A stretch of 64,000 bases of DNA. Origin: an uncultured Draconibacterium sp. GTDB taxonomy: Bacteria; Bacteroidota; Bacteroidia; Bacteroidales; Prolixibacteraceae. The notes under the pieces are model-generated. The model saw only the letters and a list, made by a program, of their open reading frames with translations. It was not told the DNA's origin and did no database searches. Positions 35,141 through 42,971 of this stretch are shown piece by piece (the first letter of the stretch is position 1; each line of letters starts with the position of its first letter). The DNA is taken from positions 1 through 64,000 of the forward strand of contig NZ_CAJXTC010000006.1 of assembly GCF_913060805.1 (NCBI RefSeq), in the 5' to 3' direction. Made by a program: the position numbers and the translations under genes.

Positions 35141-36346
35141 TTAAAGTGTTGCGGCATCAATTACATAGCGGTAACGAGCCTCTTTGTTCACCACTTTTTC
35201 CCAGGCATCGTTGATCTGGTCGGCACTGATTACCTCAATTTTTGGATGAACGTTGTTGTCGGCACAGTAATGAACAACTTCCTGAGTTTCAGGAATTCCG
35301 CCAATAAGCGATGCGTTAAAATTAACCCGTGCAAATGCCAGCATCAGGTTGTTGATGGTAATCTCCGATTTTACCGGCATTCCAACAAAAGTGAACGTGC
35401 CTCCGGGTTTTACACACATAATGTAAGGCGCCGCATTAAATTCGTATGGAATGGTACAAATCATATAATCAAGGGTTTTGCTGTACGCATTCAAATTGCT
35501 TAAATCTTCGTTTACCACAATAACTTCTTTTGCTCCGAAAGATTTTATGTCGTCAACCTTATCAGCCGAAGTAGTGAAAGCATACACTTCTGCACCTTTC
35601 GACACTGCAAGTTTAACAGCCATGTGGCCAAGACCTCCAATACCTGCAACACCAACTTTGTCGCCAATTTTAAAATCAGCTTTCATTAACGGAGAGTAAG
35701 TTGTAATACCCGCACACAATAGGGGAGCGGCTTCCTGCAGACTGATATGCTCAGGAATATGAACGGCAAAATGGTCTCTAACCACGATATTTGATGTGTA
35801 TCCGCCCTGGCTGATTCCTGTAGGTGAAGATTCTTGTGGATAACCGTAGGTAAATACTGTTTTACCGTTTTCGCAGAACTGCTCTTCGCCGTGTTCGCAG
35901 CTGTCGCATTCCATACAGCTGTCTACCATACATCCAACGCCGGCACGGTCGCCAACTTTAAATTTGCTTACGTTTATACCAACTGCCGAAACAATACCTG
36001 CAATCTCGTGCCCCGGAACCTGTGGATATTGCTGTTGTCCCCAGTGTCCTTTCATTTGGTGAATATCGGAGTGACAAATACTGGCATATTTTACATCGAT
36101 TAAAATGTCGTTGTCGCCAACCGGACGGCGTTCGAATTCCCATGGACTGAGTTTGCCTGATTCGTCGGTGGCTGCGTAACCTTTTGATTTAATATTTTGA
36201 CTCATAACACTTGATTTTAAATTACTGTTTTCTGCAAAAACCTGCATCGGATTGGAAAGCAAGAAACTTGCTCCGGCACCTGCCATTGCCGACTTCTGAA
36301 TAAAGTCTCTTCTCGACTGTTTTTTGTTTGATTGCTTTTCATTCAT
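35141..36346 (-). CDS. Tat-exported zinc-dependent alcohol dehydrogenase
   Basis: At 401 residues it is about 50 longer than its cytosolic paralogue at 39913 because of an N-terminal Tat leader, SRRDFIQKSAMAGAGASFLLS, cleaved after VFAEN-like sequence. The body has the catalytic zinc site CHSDIH and GHEIAGIV, four Cys in CMECDSCEHGEEQFC for the structural zinc, and GIGGLGHMAVK for NAD(P). It belongs to the YahK/cinnamyl-alcohol-dehydrogenase type that reduces aldehydes. A nicotinamide-dependent enzyme in the periplasm is odd because the cofactor is scarce there. It might carry its cofactor along in folded form. First gene after operator B. Confidence 0.87.
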   Translation of the reverse strand: MNEKQSNKKQSRRDFIQKSAMAGAGASFLLSNPMQVFAENSNLKSSVMSQNIKSKGYAATDESGKLSPWEFERRPVGDNDILIDVKYASICHSDIHQMKGHWGQQQYPQVPGHEIAGIVSAVGINVSKFKVGDRAGVGCMVDSCMECDSCEHGEEQFCENGKTVFTYGYPQESSPTGISQGGYTSNIVVRDHFAVHIPEHISLQEAAPLLCAGITTYSPLMKADFKIGDKVGVAGIGGLGHMAVKLAVSKGAEVYAFTTSADKVDDIKSFGAKEVIVVNEDLSNLNAYSKTLDYMICTIPYEFNAAPYIMCVKPGGTFTFVGMPVKSEITINNLMLAFARVNFNASLIGGIPETQEVVHYCADNNVHPKIEVISADQINDAWEKVVNKEARYRYVIDAATL

Positions 36347-36479
36347 AATTCAACTTTTTATATTGTTATTATTTAAAACGATTCAACATCAGGTGCCTTC
36401 CATCGCTGATTTTACCATCTCAGCCGTAATATTTTTCTAAAAAAATATAGCGGTGAAATTAGATTCTAATTCTACAATA

Positions 36480-36548
36480 CAAATATCAGAAGAACGATTG
36501 TCAGAAAATTACCAGAATAACAGATTTATTTACCCGTATTACGGTTTG
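36480..36548 (-). promoter_or_regulatory. Regulon promoter B: 21-bp direct repeat plus -7 element
   Basis: Half-sites TTACCAGAATAACAGA (36509) and TTACCCGTATTACGGT (36530) are 21 bp apart. The minus-strand -7 element GATATTTG is at 36487-36480, again 22 bp from the repeat. The leader to the start at 36346 is about 125 nt. Confidence 0.85.
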
Positions 36549-36594
36549 TCGTTTTTTTAGCCACGCCAGGCGAATGTGCCTTTTTAAAAAACGG

Positions 36595-37356
36595 CTAGAG
36601 AGAAACCTGTGATAGCTCTTCGCAAATGGCTAAAAGCTTTTCCTGTATCGCTTGATTTGCTGCCTGTTTATTAAAATCTACCTCTTTCTTGTGAAATAAT
36701 AAGCGGCCACTTTTTAAGGCATCGGCATCCTGCGAAGTTGCCAGCCAAACCTGTGTTTCGTATCCTTTTTCCAGACTGTCGGGAGCACTGCTACCTCCCA
36801 TTTTTGTAGGAACCCATCCCGGATCAACGGCATTTGAAATCACATCCGGCCATTTCCGAGTAACGGCAAGTGCCAGAATTAAATCGTGCAATTTGGTGTC
36901 TGAGTAGCTCGGATTCTTTTTGCCTTCGAGAATGGCAGTTAGTTGATTTTCGCTTGCGTCGCCTCCCCGGTGCATACTTGAACTGAGGTAGACTAATCTC
37001 TTTGGGCGATTGATCATGGTCGTTAAAATATATGGTGCCAGCGTATTAACCGCAAACAACAATGGCAAATCGTCTTTGCTTTTCGCGTTGGACGGAACAT
37101 TTAAAATGCCAGCATTGTGGATTATCGTATCGAAAGATCCCAATTCATTAACCTGCGCTGCAAGGTTTTTGGTTTCTTCAATACCCGATAAATCTGCTAT
37201 TAGAACCGTTTCTGCGCCGGGAACTTTACTAATTGCATGTCTTGCCCGCTCCTCATTTCGGGCATGAAGAACTACCCGGTGACCTTCTGCAACCAGTTTT
37301 TTGGCTGCAAGTTGACCCAATCCGTCAGCTGATCCGGTAATAAATATTCGTGCCAT
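36595..37356 (-). CDS. Short-chain dehydrogenase/reductase
   Basis: The 253-residue SDR has the cofactor motif GSADGLG at residues 8-14, NAG near 88, a catalytic Ser in LVYLSSSMHRG and the YxxxK motif as YSDTK near 150. It reduces or oxidises an unknown alcohol or carbonyl with NAD(P)H. Only 4 bp separate it from the preceding acetyltransferase gene, so it is the end of the five-gene unit that begins at 39639. The stretch HARNEERARHAI after the first strand suggests NADP preference because of the Arg residues. Confidence 0.87.
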   Translation of the reverse strand: MARIFITGSADGLGQLAAKKLVAEGHRVVLHARNEERARHAISKVPGAETVLIADLSGIEETKNLAAQVNELGSFDTIIHNAGILNVPSNAKSKDDLPLLFAVNTLAPYILTTMINRPKRLVYLSSSMHRGGDASENQLTAILEGKKNPSYSDTKLHDLILALAVTRKWPDVISNAVDPGWVPTKMGGSSAPDSLEKGYETQVWLATSQDADALKSGRLLFHKKEVDFNKQAANQAIQEKLLAICEELSQVSL

Positions 37357-37360
37357 GCTG

Positions 37361-37918
37361 CTATATCTTTTTTAAAACTTTTGCCGGAATTCCACCTACA
37401 ACAGTATTATCGGGAACATCTTTGTTTACCACCGCTCCGGCTGCCACAATTGAATTTTCGCCAACAGTAACTCCCGGCAGAATTGTTGCTCCGGCACCGA
37501 TCCATGCACCGTTTTTAATTACAACCGGACGAACCATGAGCGCTTTTCGTTCAGTAGGATCAACGGGATGTTCTTCGCTTAAAATGTTCACTTTTGGACC
37601 GATCAACACATCGTCGCCAATGGTAATTGTTCCCATGTCGAGCATCGAGCAAAGATGATTGATATACACATTTTTTCCGATGCGGGTAAACTGCCCGATG
37701 TTCACATAAACGGGTATCTGGATCATACTGCTCGGGTCGAGTGCTTCGCCTGAAATTTCACCCCACAATTTGCGATTTTTTTCTACATCTGCAGTGGAGT
37801 TGAATTCCAACAACAGCTTTGTGGTTCGTTCTGCTGCTTCGCCAATTTGGCTGTGCGACGGATCGGAATACGATACTGCTTCACCGGCTTGTAATCGTTC
37901 AAAAATACTCTTGCTCAT
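37361..37918 (-). CDS. Hexapeptide-repeat sugar O-acetyltransferase, copy 2
   Basis: It has 185 residues with an N-terminal Mac domain (MSKSIFERLQAGEAVSYSD) and a left-handed beta-helix. The helix contains NVYINHLCSMLDMGTITIGDDVLIGPKVN, LSEEHPVD with the catalytic His, and GAWIGAGATILPGVTVGENS. It transfers acetyl groups from acetyl-CoA to sugars or related hydroxyl compounds (maltose/galactoside acetyltransferase type). It lies 40 bp after a very similar gene, a tandem duplicate. Why acetyltransferases sit in a redox gene cluster is not clear. Removal of toxic thio- or sugar analogues is one idea. Confidence 0.88.
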   Translation of the reverse strand: MSKSIFERLQAGEAVSYSDPSHSQIGEAAERTTKLLLEFNSTADVEKNRKLWGEISGEALDPSSMIQIPVYVNIGQFTRIGKNVYINHLCSMLDMGTITIGDDVLIGPKVNILSEEHPVDPTERKALMVRPVVIKNGAWIGAGATILPGVTVGENSIVAAGAVVNKDVPDNTVVGGIPAKVLKKI

Positions 37919-37958
37919 TTTCGTTTTGTAGTTAGATCGTTTTATAGATGTCTTTTGG

Positions 37959-38516
37959 TTAAATTTCTTTAATCACTTTGGCCGGAATTCCACCAACCAC
38001 TGTGTTTGCCGGAACGTCTTTATTCACCATAGCTCCGGCTGCCACAACCGCATTTTCGCCAACGGTAACACCGGGAAGTATTGTTGCTCCGGCACCAATC
38101 CATGCATTGCGCTTGATCACTATGGGTTTAACAATCATCGCTTTTCTATTGTTTGGATCGAGCGGATGACCTTCCGACAATAAATTGGCTTTCGGGCCAA
38201 TCAGTACATCGTCTTCAATAGTGATTTTTCCCAAAGCCAGCATCGAACACGCATGATTGATGTACACATTTTTACCAACCGTCACAAATTCGGCATGGTT
38301 TACAAACACCGGAATCTGAACGTAACTGGTCGGATCAAGTGTTTTACCTGTCAGATCGCCCCAGATTTTTCGCAATTCATCAGGATTGGATGTTGCATTG
38401 TATTTTATCAGCAATTGGTTGGTGCGAAGGTTTGATTCGCCGACCTCTGTAAACTGTGGATCACTGAACTGAACCAACTCGCCCGCTTGCATTCTTTCAA
38501 AAATGTTTTTACTCAT
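37959..38516 (-). CDS. Hexapeptide-repeat sugar O-acetyltransferase, copy 1
   Basis: This is the tandem partner of the gene at 37361: same length of 185 residues and the same order of Mac domain (MSKNIFERMQAGELVQFSD) and beta-helix, with NVYINHACSMLALGKITIEDDVLIGPKAN, LSEGHPLD and the closing GGIPAKVIKEI. Its start overlaps the end of the cyclophilin-like gene at 38509 by 8 bp, so it is translationally coupled. The two copies differ clearly in sequence, so the duplication is not recent and substrates may differ. Confidence 0.88.
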   Translation of the reverse strand: MSKNIFERMQAGELVQFSDPQFTEVGESNLRTNQLLIKYNATSNPDELRKIWGDLTGKTLDPTSYVQIPVFVNHAEFVTVGKNVYINHACSMLALGKITIEDDVLIGPKANLLSEGHPLDPNNRKAMIVKPIVIKRNAWIGAGATILPGVTVGENAVVAAGAMVNKDVPANTVVGGIPAKVIKEI

Positions 38517-38916
38517 CTTCCTGTAGTTCTTTATTTTTCAATTTGGAGAGTAAGCTGTTGGGAGCTTGTTCTGCCAATTCAATTCTGGCTTTAATTCTTT
38601 CAACGTCTCTTAATGCTTTTACATCTCCATCAATTTCACCCAGTTTTATAAGACTGTCTGAAAATTCAGAATTTTTGTAAAAAAAAGCGATGTTGCCCAA
38701 CGGTGCAAAGTAGACAATGTCGCCGGCTTTGGGCGCAAAACCATCGATTGAATCATTTTCATCAAGTCTTTCTTCTAATTTACTGATTTTGCTGGTCTGC
38801 CCGTAATCGTCGAGATTGATATTAATGGGCAACATCGAGGCGAAGCTTTTGGCAGTTTCACTCTCGTTTAAATTTGCTGTTATAAATGTGTCGTTGTTGT
38901 TTATTCTTATTTTCAT
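38509..38916 (-). CDS. Small cyclophilin-like fold protein, cytosolic
   Basis: This 135-residue protein without signal peptide has the outline of the cyclophilin-like fold family: a short hydrophobic opening strand, FASMLPININLDDYG, a region FAPKAGDIVYFAPLGNIAFFYKN, and LGEIDGD. It is more divergent than the two exported members at 25140 and 38962 and has an extra charged C-terminal helix. Function unknown. Position 45 bp after the exported homologue and overlapping the acetyltransferase suggests a shared task. Confidence 0.75.
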   Translation of the reverse strand: MKIRINNNDTFITANLNESETAKSFASMLPININLDDYGQTSKISKLEERLDENDSIDGFAPKAGDIVYFAPLGNIAFFYKNSEFSDSLIKLGEIDGDVKALRDVERIKARIELAEQAPNSLLSKLKNKELQEDE

Positions 38917-38961
38917 TTTGTAATTTTTTTTTTTATCTCTGAACGTGTGTTTGGTCTTTCC

Positions 38962-39639
38962 TTAGCTATCTTTCTTTAGCACCTTTTTGATCGCAACGAC
39001 CTTATCCGCTGCTTCAATCTTTAAAAAGTATATTCCCGGTTTTACCTGGCTAACATCAATACTGTTATCATTGGTTTTTAAGATGCTTCGTCCCTGAATG
39101 TCCATCAATGTTAATATTTCAAATTGCCCTGAAACATTCAAAATGTCGAGAACAGGATTTGGATAGATCTGAAAATCATTTTCAGTTGCTATCTCTGCAA
39201 CATCTGTGGTAACATCGGCGAGCCTTAATGTAACAGTTACATCAAAAGCGCCCAACACCGCTTTCAACTCATCCTGCGAAAGGCTGTCAATTTTTCCAAG
39301 ACGTGTAAAGTTCCACGAGTTGGCCGCATAATAAATTACCAGTGCGTTACCCTGATACAAAATAATATCTCCGGGTTCGGTGGTAATTTGTTCGTCGTTT
39401 CGTGGTAAGGTTGTTCCAATCGGCCCAACTTTTTCCATGTTTCCGTAATCGCGCATTTCAACTGTCAGCGGACTTTCATTCAACAAATCTATCAGTGCGG
39501 CAGTGGATGAATTATCGACTAAAGTTGCAGAAAGCTCTGTTTGTCCGTTAACCGTAATTGTAATTGGTGTTTGCTGCGCCGAAACCCGGAGTGTTATAAA
39601 ACTTAACGCGAGTAGAAATATCCAGATCTTTATTCTCAT
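38962..39639 (-). CDS. Secreted cyclophilin-like protein with T9SS sorting domain
   Basis: With the start at 39639 (MRIKIWIFLLALSF) it has 225 residues: a signal peptide ending near VSAQ, a cyclophilin-like domain of about 120 residues almost the same as in the lipoprotein at 25140 (RDYGNMEKVG, TTEPGDIILYQGNALVIYY), and a C-terminal domain of 75 residues with IYPNPVLDILNV and PGIYFLKIEA. The last is the type A sorting signal of the type IX secretion system, so this copy should reach the cell surface or medium. It heads the five-gene unit behind operator C. Confidence 0.88.
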   Translation of the reverse strand: MRIKIWIFLLALSFITLRVSAQQTPITITVNGQTELSATLVDNSSTAALIDLLNESPLTVEMRDYGNMEKVGPIGTTLPRNDEQITTEPGDIILYQGNALVIYYAANSWNFTRLGKIDSLSQDELKAVLGAFDVTVTLRLADVTTDVAEIATENDFQIYPNPVLDILNVSGQFEILTLMDIQGRSILKTNDNSIDVSQVKPGIYFLKIEAADKVVAIKKVLKKDS

Positions 39640-39673
39640 AACTTCTCTTTTTAGTGGGTATAAAATCACTTTA

Positions 39674-39742
39674 CAAATATCGAAAGAAGAAGCCAAAGAA
39701 AATGACCAGAATTACGGAGATGCTTACCACTTTTACGGAATC
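39674..39742 (-). promoter_or_regulatory. Regulon promoter C: 21-bp direct repeat plus -7 element
   Basis: Half-sites TGACCAGAATTACGGA (39703) and TTACCACTTTTACGGA (39724) are 21 bp apart. The -7 element GATATTTG on the minus strand is at 39681-39674, 22 bp from the repeat, about 35 nt before the start codon at 39639. Confidence 0.85.
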
Positions 39743-39912
39743 GTCGGAAAATATAACTGACTATTTAACAGGGAGCTACCCTTTAAAATATTCTCCCTGC
39801 CGGACTGAAAAAAAGTAACTTTTTGCAATCCAAAAGCAGGGAGGTGAATTAAAATTTCGCACCGTAAAATGAATACGGGAACTATCAGTTATCTTGTAAA
39901 ATATGGCTTGTA

Positions 39913-40965
39913 TTAATTTGACAATGATGCCATATCAATTACAAAACGATATTTTACATCGCCTTTTTCCAACCGGTCAAGTGCTTCATTTACATCCTGC
40001 ATTTTTATGATCTCGCTATCGGCAGTAATGTTGTGCTTGTAACAGAAATCAATAACCTCCTGAGTTTCGGCAATGCCGCCAATAATTGAGCCAGATAAAC
40101 TTTTTCGTCCGCTTACAATATTGAATGCACCAACATCCAGAGGTTCGTTTGGCAGACCCACCAAAACGAGGCTACCGTCAACCGTCAGACAGTTTAAATA
40201 AGCATTTACATCGTGTTTTGCCGAAACGGTATCAAGGATCATGTCGTATCCTTTTTGCGCTGCCATTTGTTCCTGATCTTTTGAAAGGACAGCTTCGTCG
40301 GCACCCAGTCTTTTTGCATCTTCAACTTTATCGGGCGAAGTGGTAAAAACAGTTACATGAGCACCCATGGCTTTGGCAATTTTTACCGCCATGTGGCCAA
40401 GACCGCCAATACCAATAATTCCTATTTTTTTGCCCGGACCTGCTCCCCAGTGTTTTAATGGCGAATAGGTAGTAATACCGGCACAAAGCAAAGGAGCTGC
40501 TGCACCCAGATTCTCGAATTCCGGTATTTTCAGTATGTAGTTCGCATCGCAAACAATGTGTTTTGAAAAGCCTCCGTAGGTAACACCACCCAAATGTTTA
40601 TCGGGTGCGTTGAATACCAGTGTCCATCCTTCTTCACAAAATTGTTCTTCGCCGTCGTTGCACTGGTGACAGTGTCCGCAGCTATCAACAATACAACCAA
40701 TACCTGCCAAATCGCCTTCTTTAAATTTGGAAACCTTGCTACCAATTTTGGTTACTTTACCAATTATTTCGTGCCCGGGAACAATGGGATAAGCTGTGCC
40801 TCCCCAATCGTTTTTTATGGCATGAAGATCTGAATGACAGATACCACAATAAAGTATCTCCAGTTCTACATCATTCTCCATCAGTGCTCTCCGCTGCACA
40901 TCCATGGAATGCAAAGGTTTGTCTTGTGCTTCTGTTCCAAATGCTTTAACAGTAATTGTACTCAT
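39913..40965 (-). CDS. Zinc-dependent NAD(P) alcohol dehydrogenase, YahK/CAD type
   Basis: It has 350 residues, cytosolic. The catalytic zinc site is CGICHSDLH near residue 38 with GHEIIGKV, and the structural zinc Cys lie in CGHCHQCNDGEEQFC. The NAD(P) motif GIGGLGHMAVK is followed by TTSPDKVEDAKRLGADE. It closely resembles E. coli YahK-like broad aldehyde reductases and the Tat-exported copy at 35141, but lacks the leader. It probably reduces toxic aldehydes. It follows the NmrA-like gene by 92 bp in the unit headed by operator D. Confidence 0.9.
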   Translation of the reverse strand: MSTITVKAFGTEAQDKPLHSMDVQRRALMENDVELEILYCGICHSDLHAIKNDWGGTAYPIVPGHEIIGKVTKIGSKVSKFKEGDLAGIGCIVDSCGHCHQCNDGEEQFCEEGWTLVFNAPDKHLGGVTYGGFSKHIVCDANYILKIPEFENLGAAAPLLCAGITTYSPLKHWGAGPGKKIGIIGIGGLGHMAVKIAKAMGAHVTVFTTSPDKVEDAKRLGADEAVLSKDQEQMAAQKGYDMILDTVSAKHDVNAYLNCLTVDGSLVLVGLPNEPLDVGAFNIVSGRKSLSGSIIGGIAETQEVIDFCYKHNITADSEIIKMQDVNEALDRLEKGDVKYRFVIDMASLSN

Positions 40966-41057
40966 AACTTTTTGTTTTTAATGGTGTAACTGTTTATTAA
41001 ACGGCACGTTAATGGGGTTTGTTCAGGAATTAGCCTTTGGCCAATTTTATGAAGCAT

Positions 41058-41711
41058 TTACAGGGCTAAAACTGCATCTGATATTGGGCTTGCTCCTGAA
41101 CTCATTACCAAAATTTTACCAATACTTTTATCGTGATTTAATACTTCCAGAATCGTTGTTGCAACGTCTGCCCGTGGAATTGTTGGGCTGATGCCTTCAG
41201 CTACTGTATTCAGTGTTACTTTACCAGTTCCTTCTTCATCGGTTAGCCCAACCGGTCGCAGAATAGTATAGTCAAGAGATGATTGTTTCAACTCCTTATC
41301 GGCAAAGTGTTTGGCAATGTAATAGGGTTTAATGCCCGATGCATCCCATTTGTTGCGTTCATCTGCTAAATATGCACTCACCATAACATATCGTTTAACT
41401 CCTGTTTTTTCAGCTGCAATTATACTCTTTACGGCACCATCCAAATCAATCTCCAGGGTTTTGTCATAGCCTGTTTTGCCGCCAGATCCGGCTGTAAACA
41501 CGATTGCGTCAAAACCTTTCACGGCTTTGGCTAATTCGTCAATACTGCTTTCAAGGCTACCAACAATTACGGGAACCCCGATGGCATCAAAAAAGCTTTT
41601 CTGTTCTTCTTTACGAATAAATGCAGTGGGATTAAACCGGTCGGATGCTCCCATTTTTTCAGCAACAATCCGTCCGATCTTTCCGTTTGCACCTATAATT
41701 AAAACATTCAT
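41058..41711 (-). CDS. NAD(P)H-binding atypical SDR (NmrA/YwnB-like)
   Basis: The 217 residues form a single Rossmann domain with GANGKIGRIV at residues 8-17, followed by a variable substrate region and LDYTILRPVGLTDEEGTG. The usual YxxxK pair is replaced by Y in YYIAKHFAD, as in atypical SDRs. Such proteins sense or use NADPH in redox stress. It lies 31 bp after the Gfo/Idh/MocA-like gene and is probably co-transcribed from operator D. Confidence 0.83.
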   Translation of the reverse strand: MNVLIIGANGKIGRIVAEKMGASDRFNPTAFIRKEEQKSFFDAIGVPVIVGSLESSIDELAKAVKGFDAIVFTAGSGGKTGYDKTLEIDLDGAVKSIIAAEKTGVKRYVMVSAYLADERNKWDASGIKPYYIAKHFADKELKQSSLDYTILRPVGLTDEEGTGKVTLNTVAEGISPTIPRADVATTILEVLNHDKSIGKILVMSSGASPISDAVLAL

Positions 41712-41742
41712 AATTTTCCGGATTTATTTGATTTGCTTCTGT

Positions 41743-42825
41743 TTACTTTTTTGCCGATTTTTCAATGGTGTCATACAATTCGGCTAAAGCCACGGCACGC
41801 TGAAAAGTTGGTGCATTACGGGTGTTATTACGGATATCGCCTGCTAAAAGTTTATAAATCTGAGCCACATTTCTTGCCACCGAATTATCGGGTAATCCTT
41901 TGTACATTTCCAGAGGTATAGTGATTGCTTTCATTTCTTCATCGCTGCCTTTTGCTCCTTTTATCGAAAGCTGAATCATCTGGCCGTGCCCGTTATCACC
42001 GGTAACCTGAATATCACCTTCGGTTCCGTTGATTTCCCACAGCAGGTTTGTTCCTTTTGAGAGACCACCGCGGTAGTGTACCGATGCAGCAGCGCCACTC
42101 TCCAATTGTCCGATAACTAAAATCTGGTCTTCGGCGTCTTTGGGTTTTACTTCGCCGGTATCGGCAACATTTACGGTTTTGTAAAAATTGAACATGTCGG
42201 CTTTAAGTGATGTAAAATCTCCCAAAACGCTTGTTAATCCGGCCAAAGTGTGTCCTAGTGGAATGGTAAGCATGTTGGCGCCGTTGGCATTATCGAACAG
42301 GTAATACCGGTCGTCAACGGTTTCGTTGGCCCAGTTCCAGCCCGAACCAATTAATGTGGTTGATTTCACCTCTCCAACATAACCTTCTTCGATCAGTTTT
42401 TTCAGGTATAAAATTTCAGGAGCATTAACCATTTGTGTACCAACCACGGCTACCACACCTTGCTTTTCAGCAATATCTGCCAGTGTTTTTGTTTCTTCCA
42501 AACCATTGCCCAGCGGGTGTTCGCAGGAAACATGTTTACCGGCTTCCAGTGCGGCTTTTACGTACTCGAAGTGATAAGGAACTTTCACGGTAACCACAAC
42601 GAGATCAACCTCGGGAGACTGAATCAGTACCTGTGGATTTTCGAACGCAAACTTTAGATTCAATGCTTTGGCAGTGGCTTGTGCACTTTCCAACGAACGG
42701 TTGGCAACTCCAACTACTTCGAAATCCTCGGTTAACGATTTTAGTGCAGGAATGTGGGCTGTTGCTGCCCAGTGACTATCGGGATTTAATCCAATAAATC
42801 CGACTCTTATTTTCTTGTTTTCCAT
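41743..42825 (-). CDS. Gfo/Idh/MocA-fold protein, Gal80-like, without the EKP lysine
   Basis: The start is placed at the ATG at 42825 (MENKKIRVGFIGL), giving 360 residues. The N-terminal Rossmann fold with GFIGLNPDSHWAATAHIPAL and a C-terminal alpha/beta domain with ANGANMLTIPLGHTL place it in the Gfo/Idh/MocA superfamily. At the position of the catalytic EKP motif it reads CEHPLGNG, so the usual Lys is His. The same segment is altered in Gal80-like members, which bind NAD(P) but may sense rather than catalyse. It is the first gene behind operator D. Confidence 0.85.
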   Translation of the reverse strand: MENKKIRVGFIGLNPDSHWAATAHIPALKSLTEDFEVVGVANRSLESAQATAKALNLKFAFENPQVLIQSPEVDLVVVTVKVPYHFEYVKAALEAGKHVSCEHPLGNGLEETKTLADIAEKQGVVAVVGTQMVNAPEILYLKKLIEEGYVGEVKSTTLIGSGWNWANETVDDRYYLFDNANGANMLTIPLGHTLAGLTSVLGDFTSLKADMFNFYKTVNVADTGEVKPKDAEDQILVIGQLESGAAASVHYRGGLSKGTNLLWEINGTEGDIQVTGDNGHGQMIQLSIKGAKGSDEEMKAITIPLEMYKGLPDNSVARNVAQIYKLLAGDIRNNTRNAPTFQRAVALAELYDTIEKSAKK

Positions 42826-42867
42826 GTGCTTATAATTTTTTGTTTTCAACGTTTTTTCTGATTTCTA

Positions 42868-42936
42868 CAAAATTAAATAGAATACCGCGAAGTGTTTTAC
42901 CCAAATTACTGTTAGGATTACCCGAATTACAGAATA
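42868..42936 (-). promoter_or_regulatory. Regulon promoter D: 21-bp direct repeat plus -7 element
   Basis: Half-sites TTACCCAAATTACTGT (42897) and TTACCCGAATTACAGA (42918) are 21 bp apart. The minus-strand -7 element TAATTTTG at 42875-42868 matches the Bacteroidota TAnnTTTG form and lies 22 bp from the repeat, about 43 nt before the start codon. Confidence 0.85.
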
Positions 42937-42971
42937 TGATTTTTTCGGGGGAGTTGATGCAGGATTAATTT

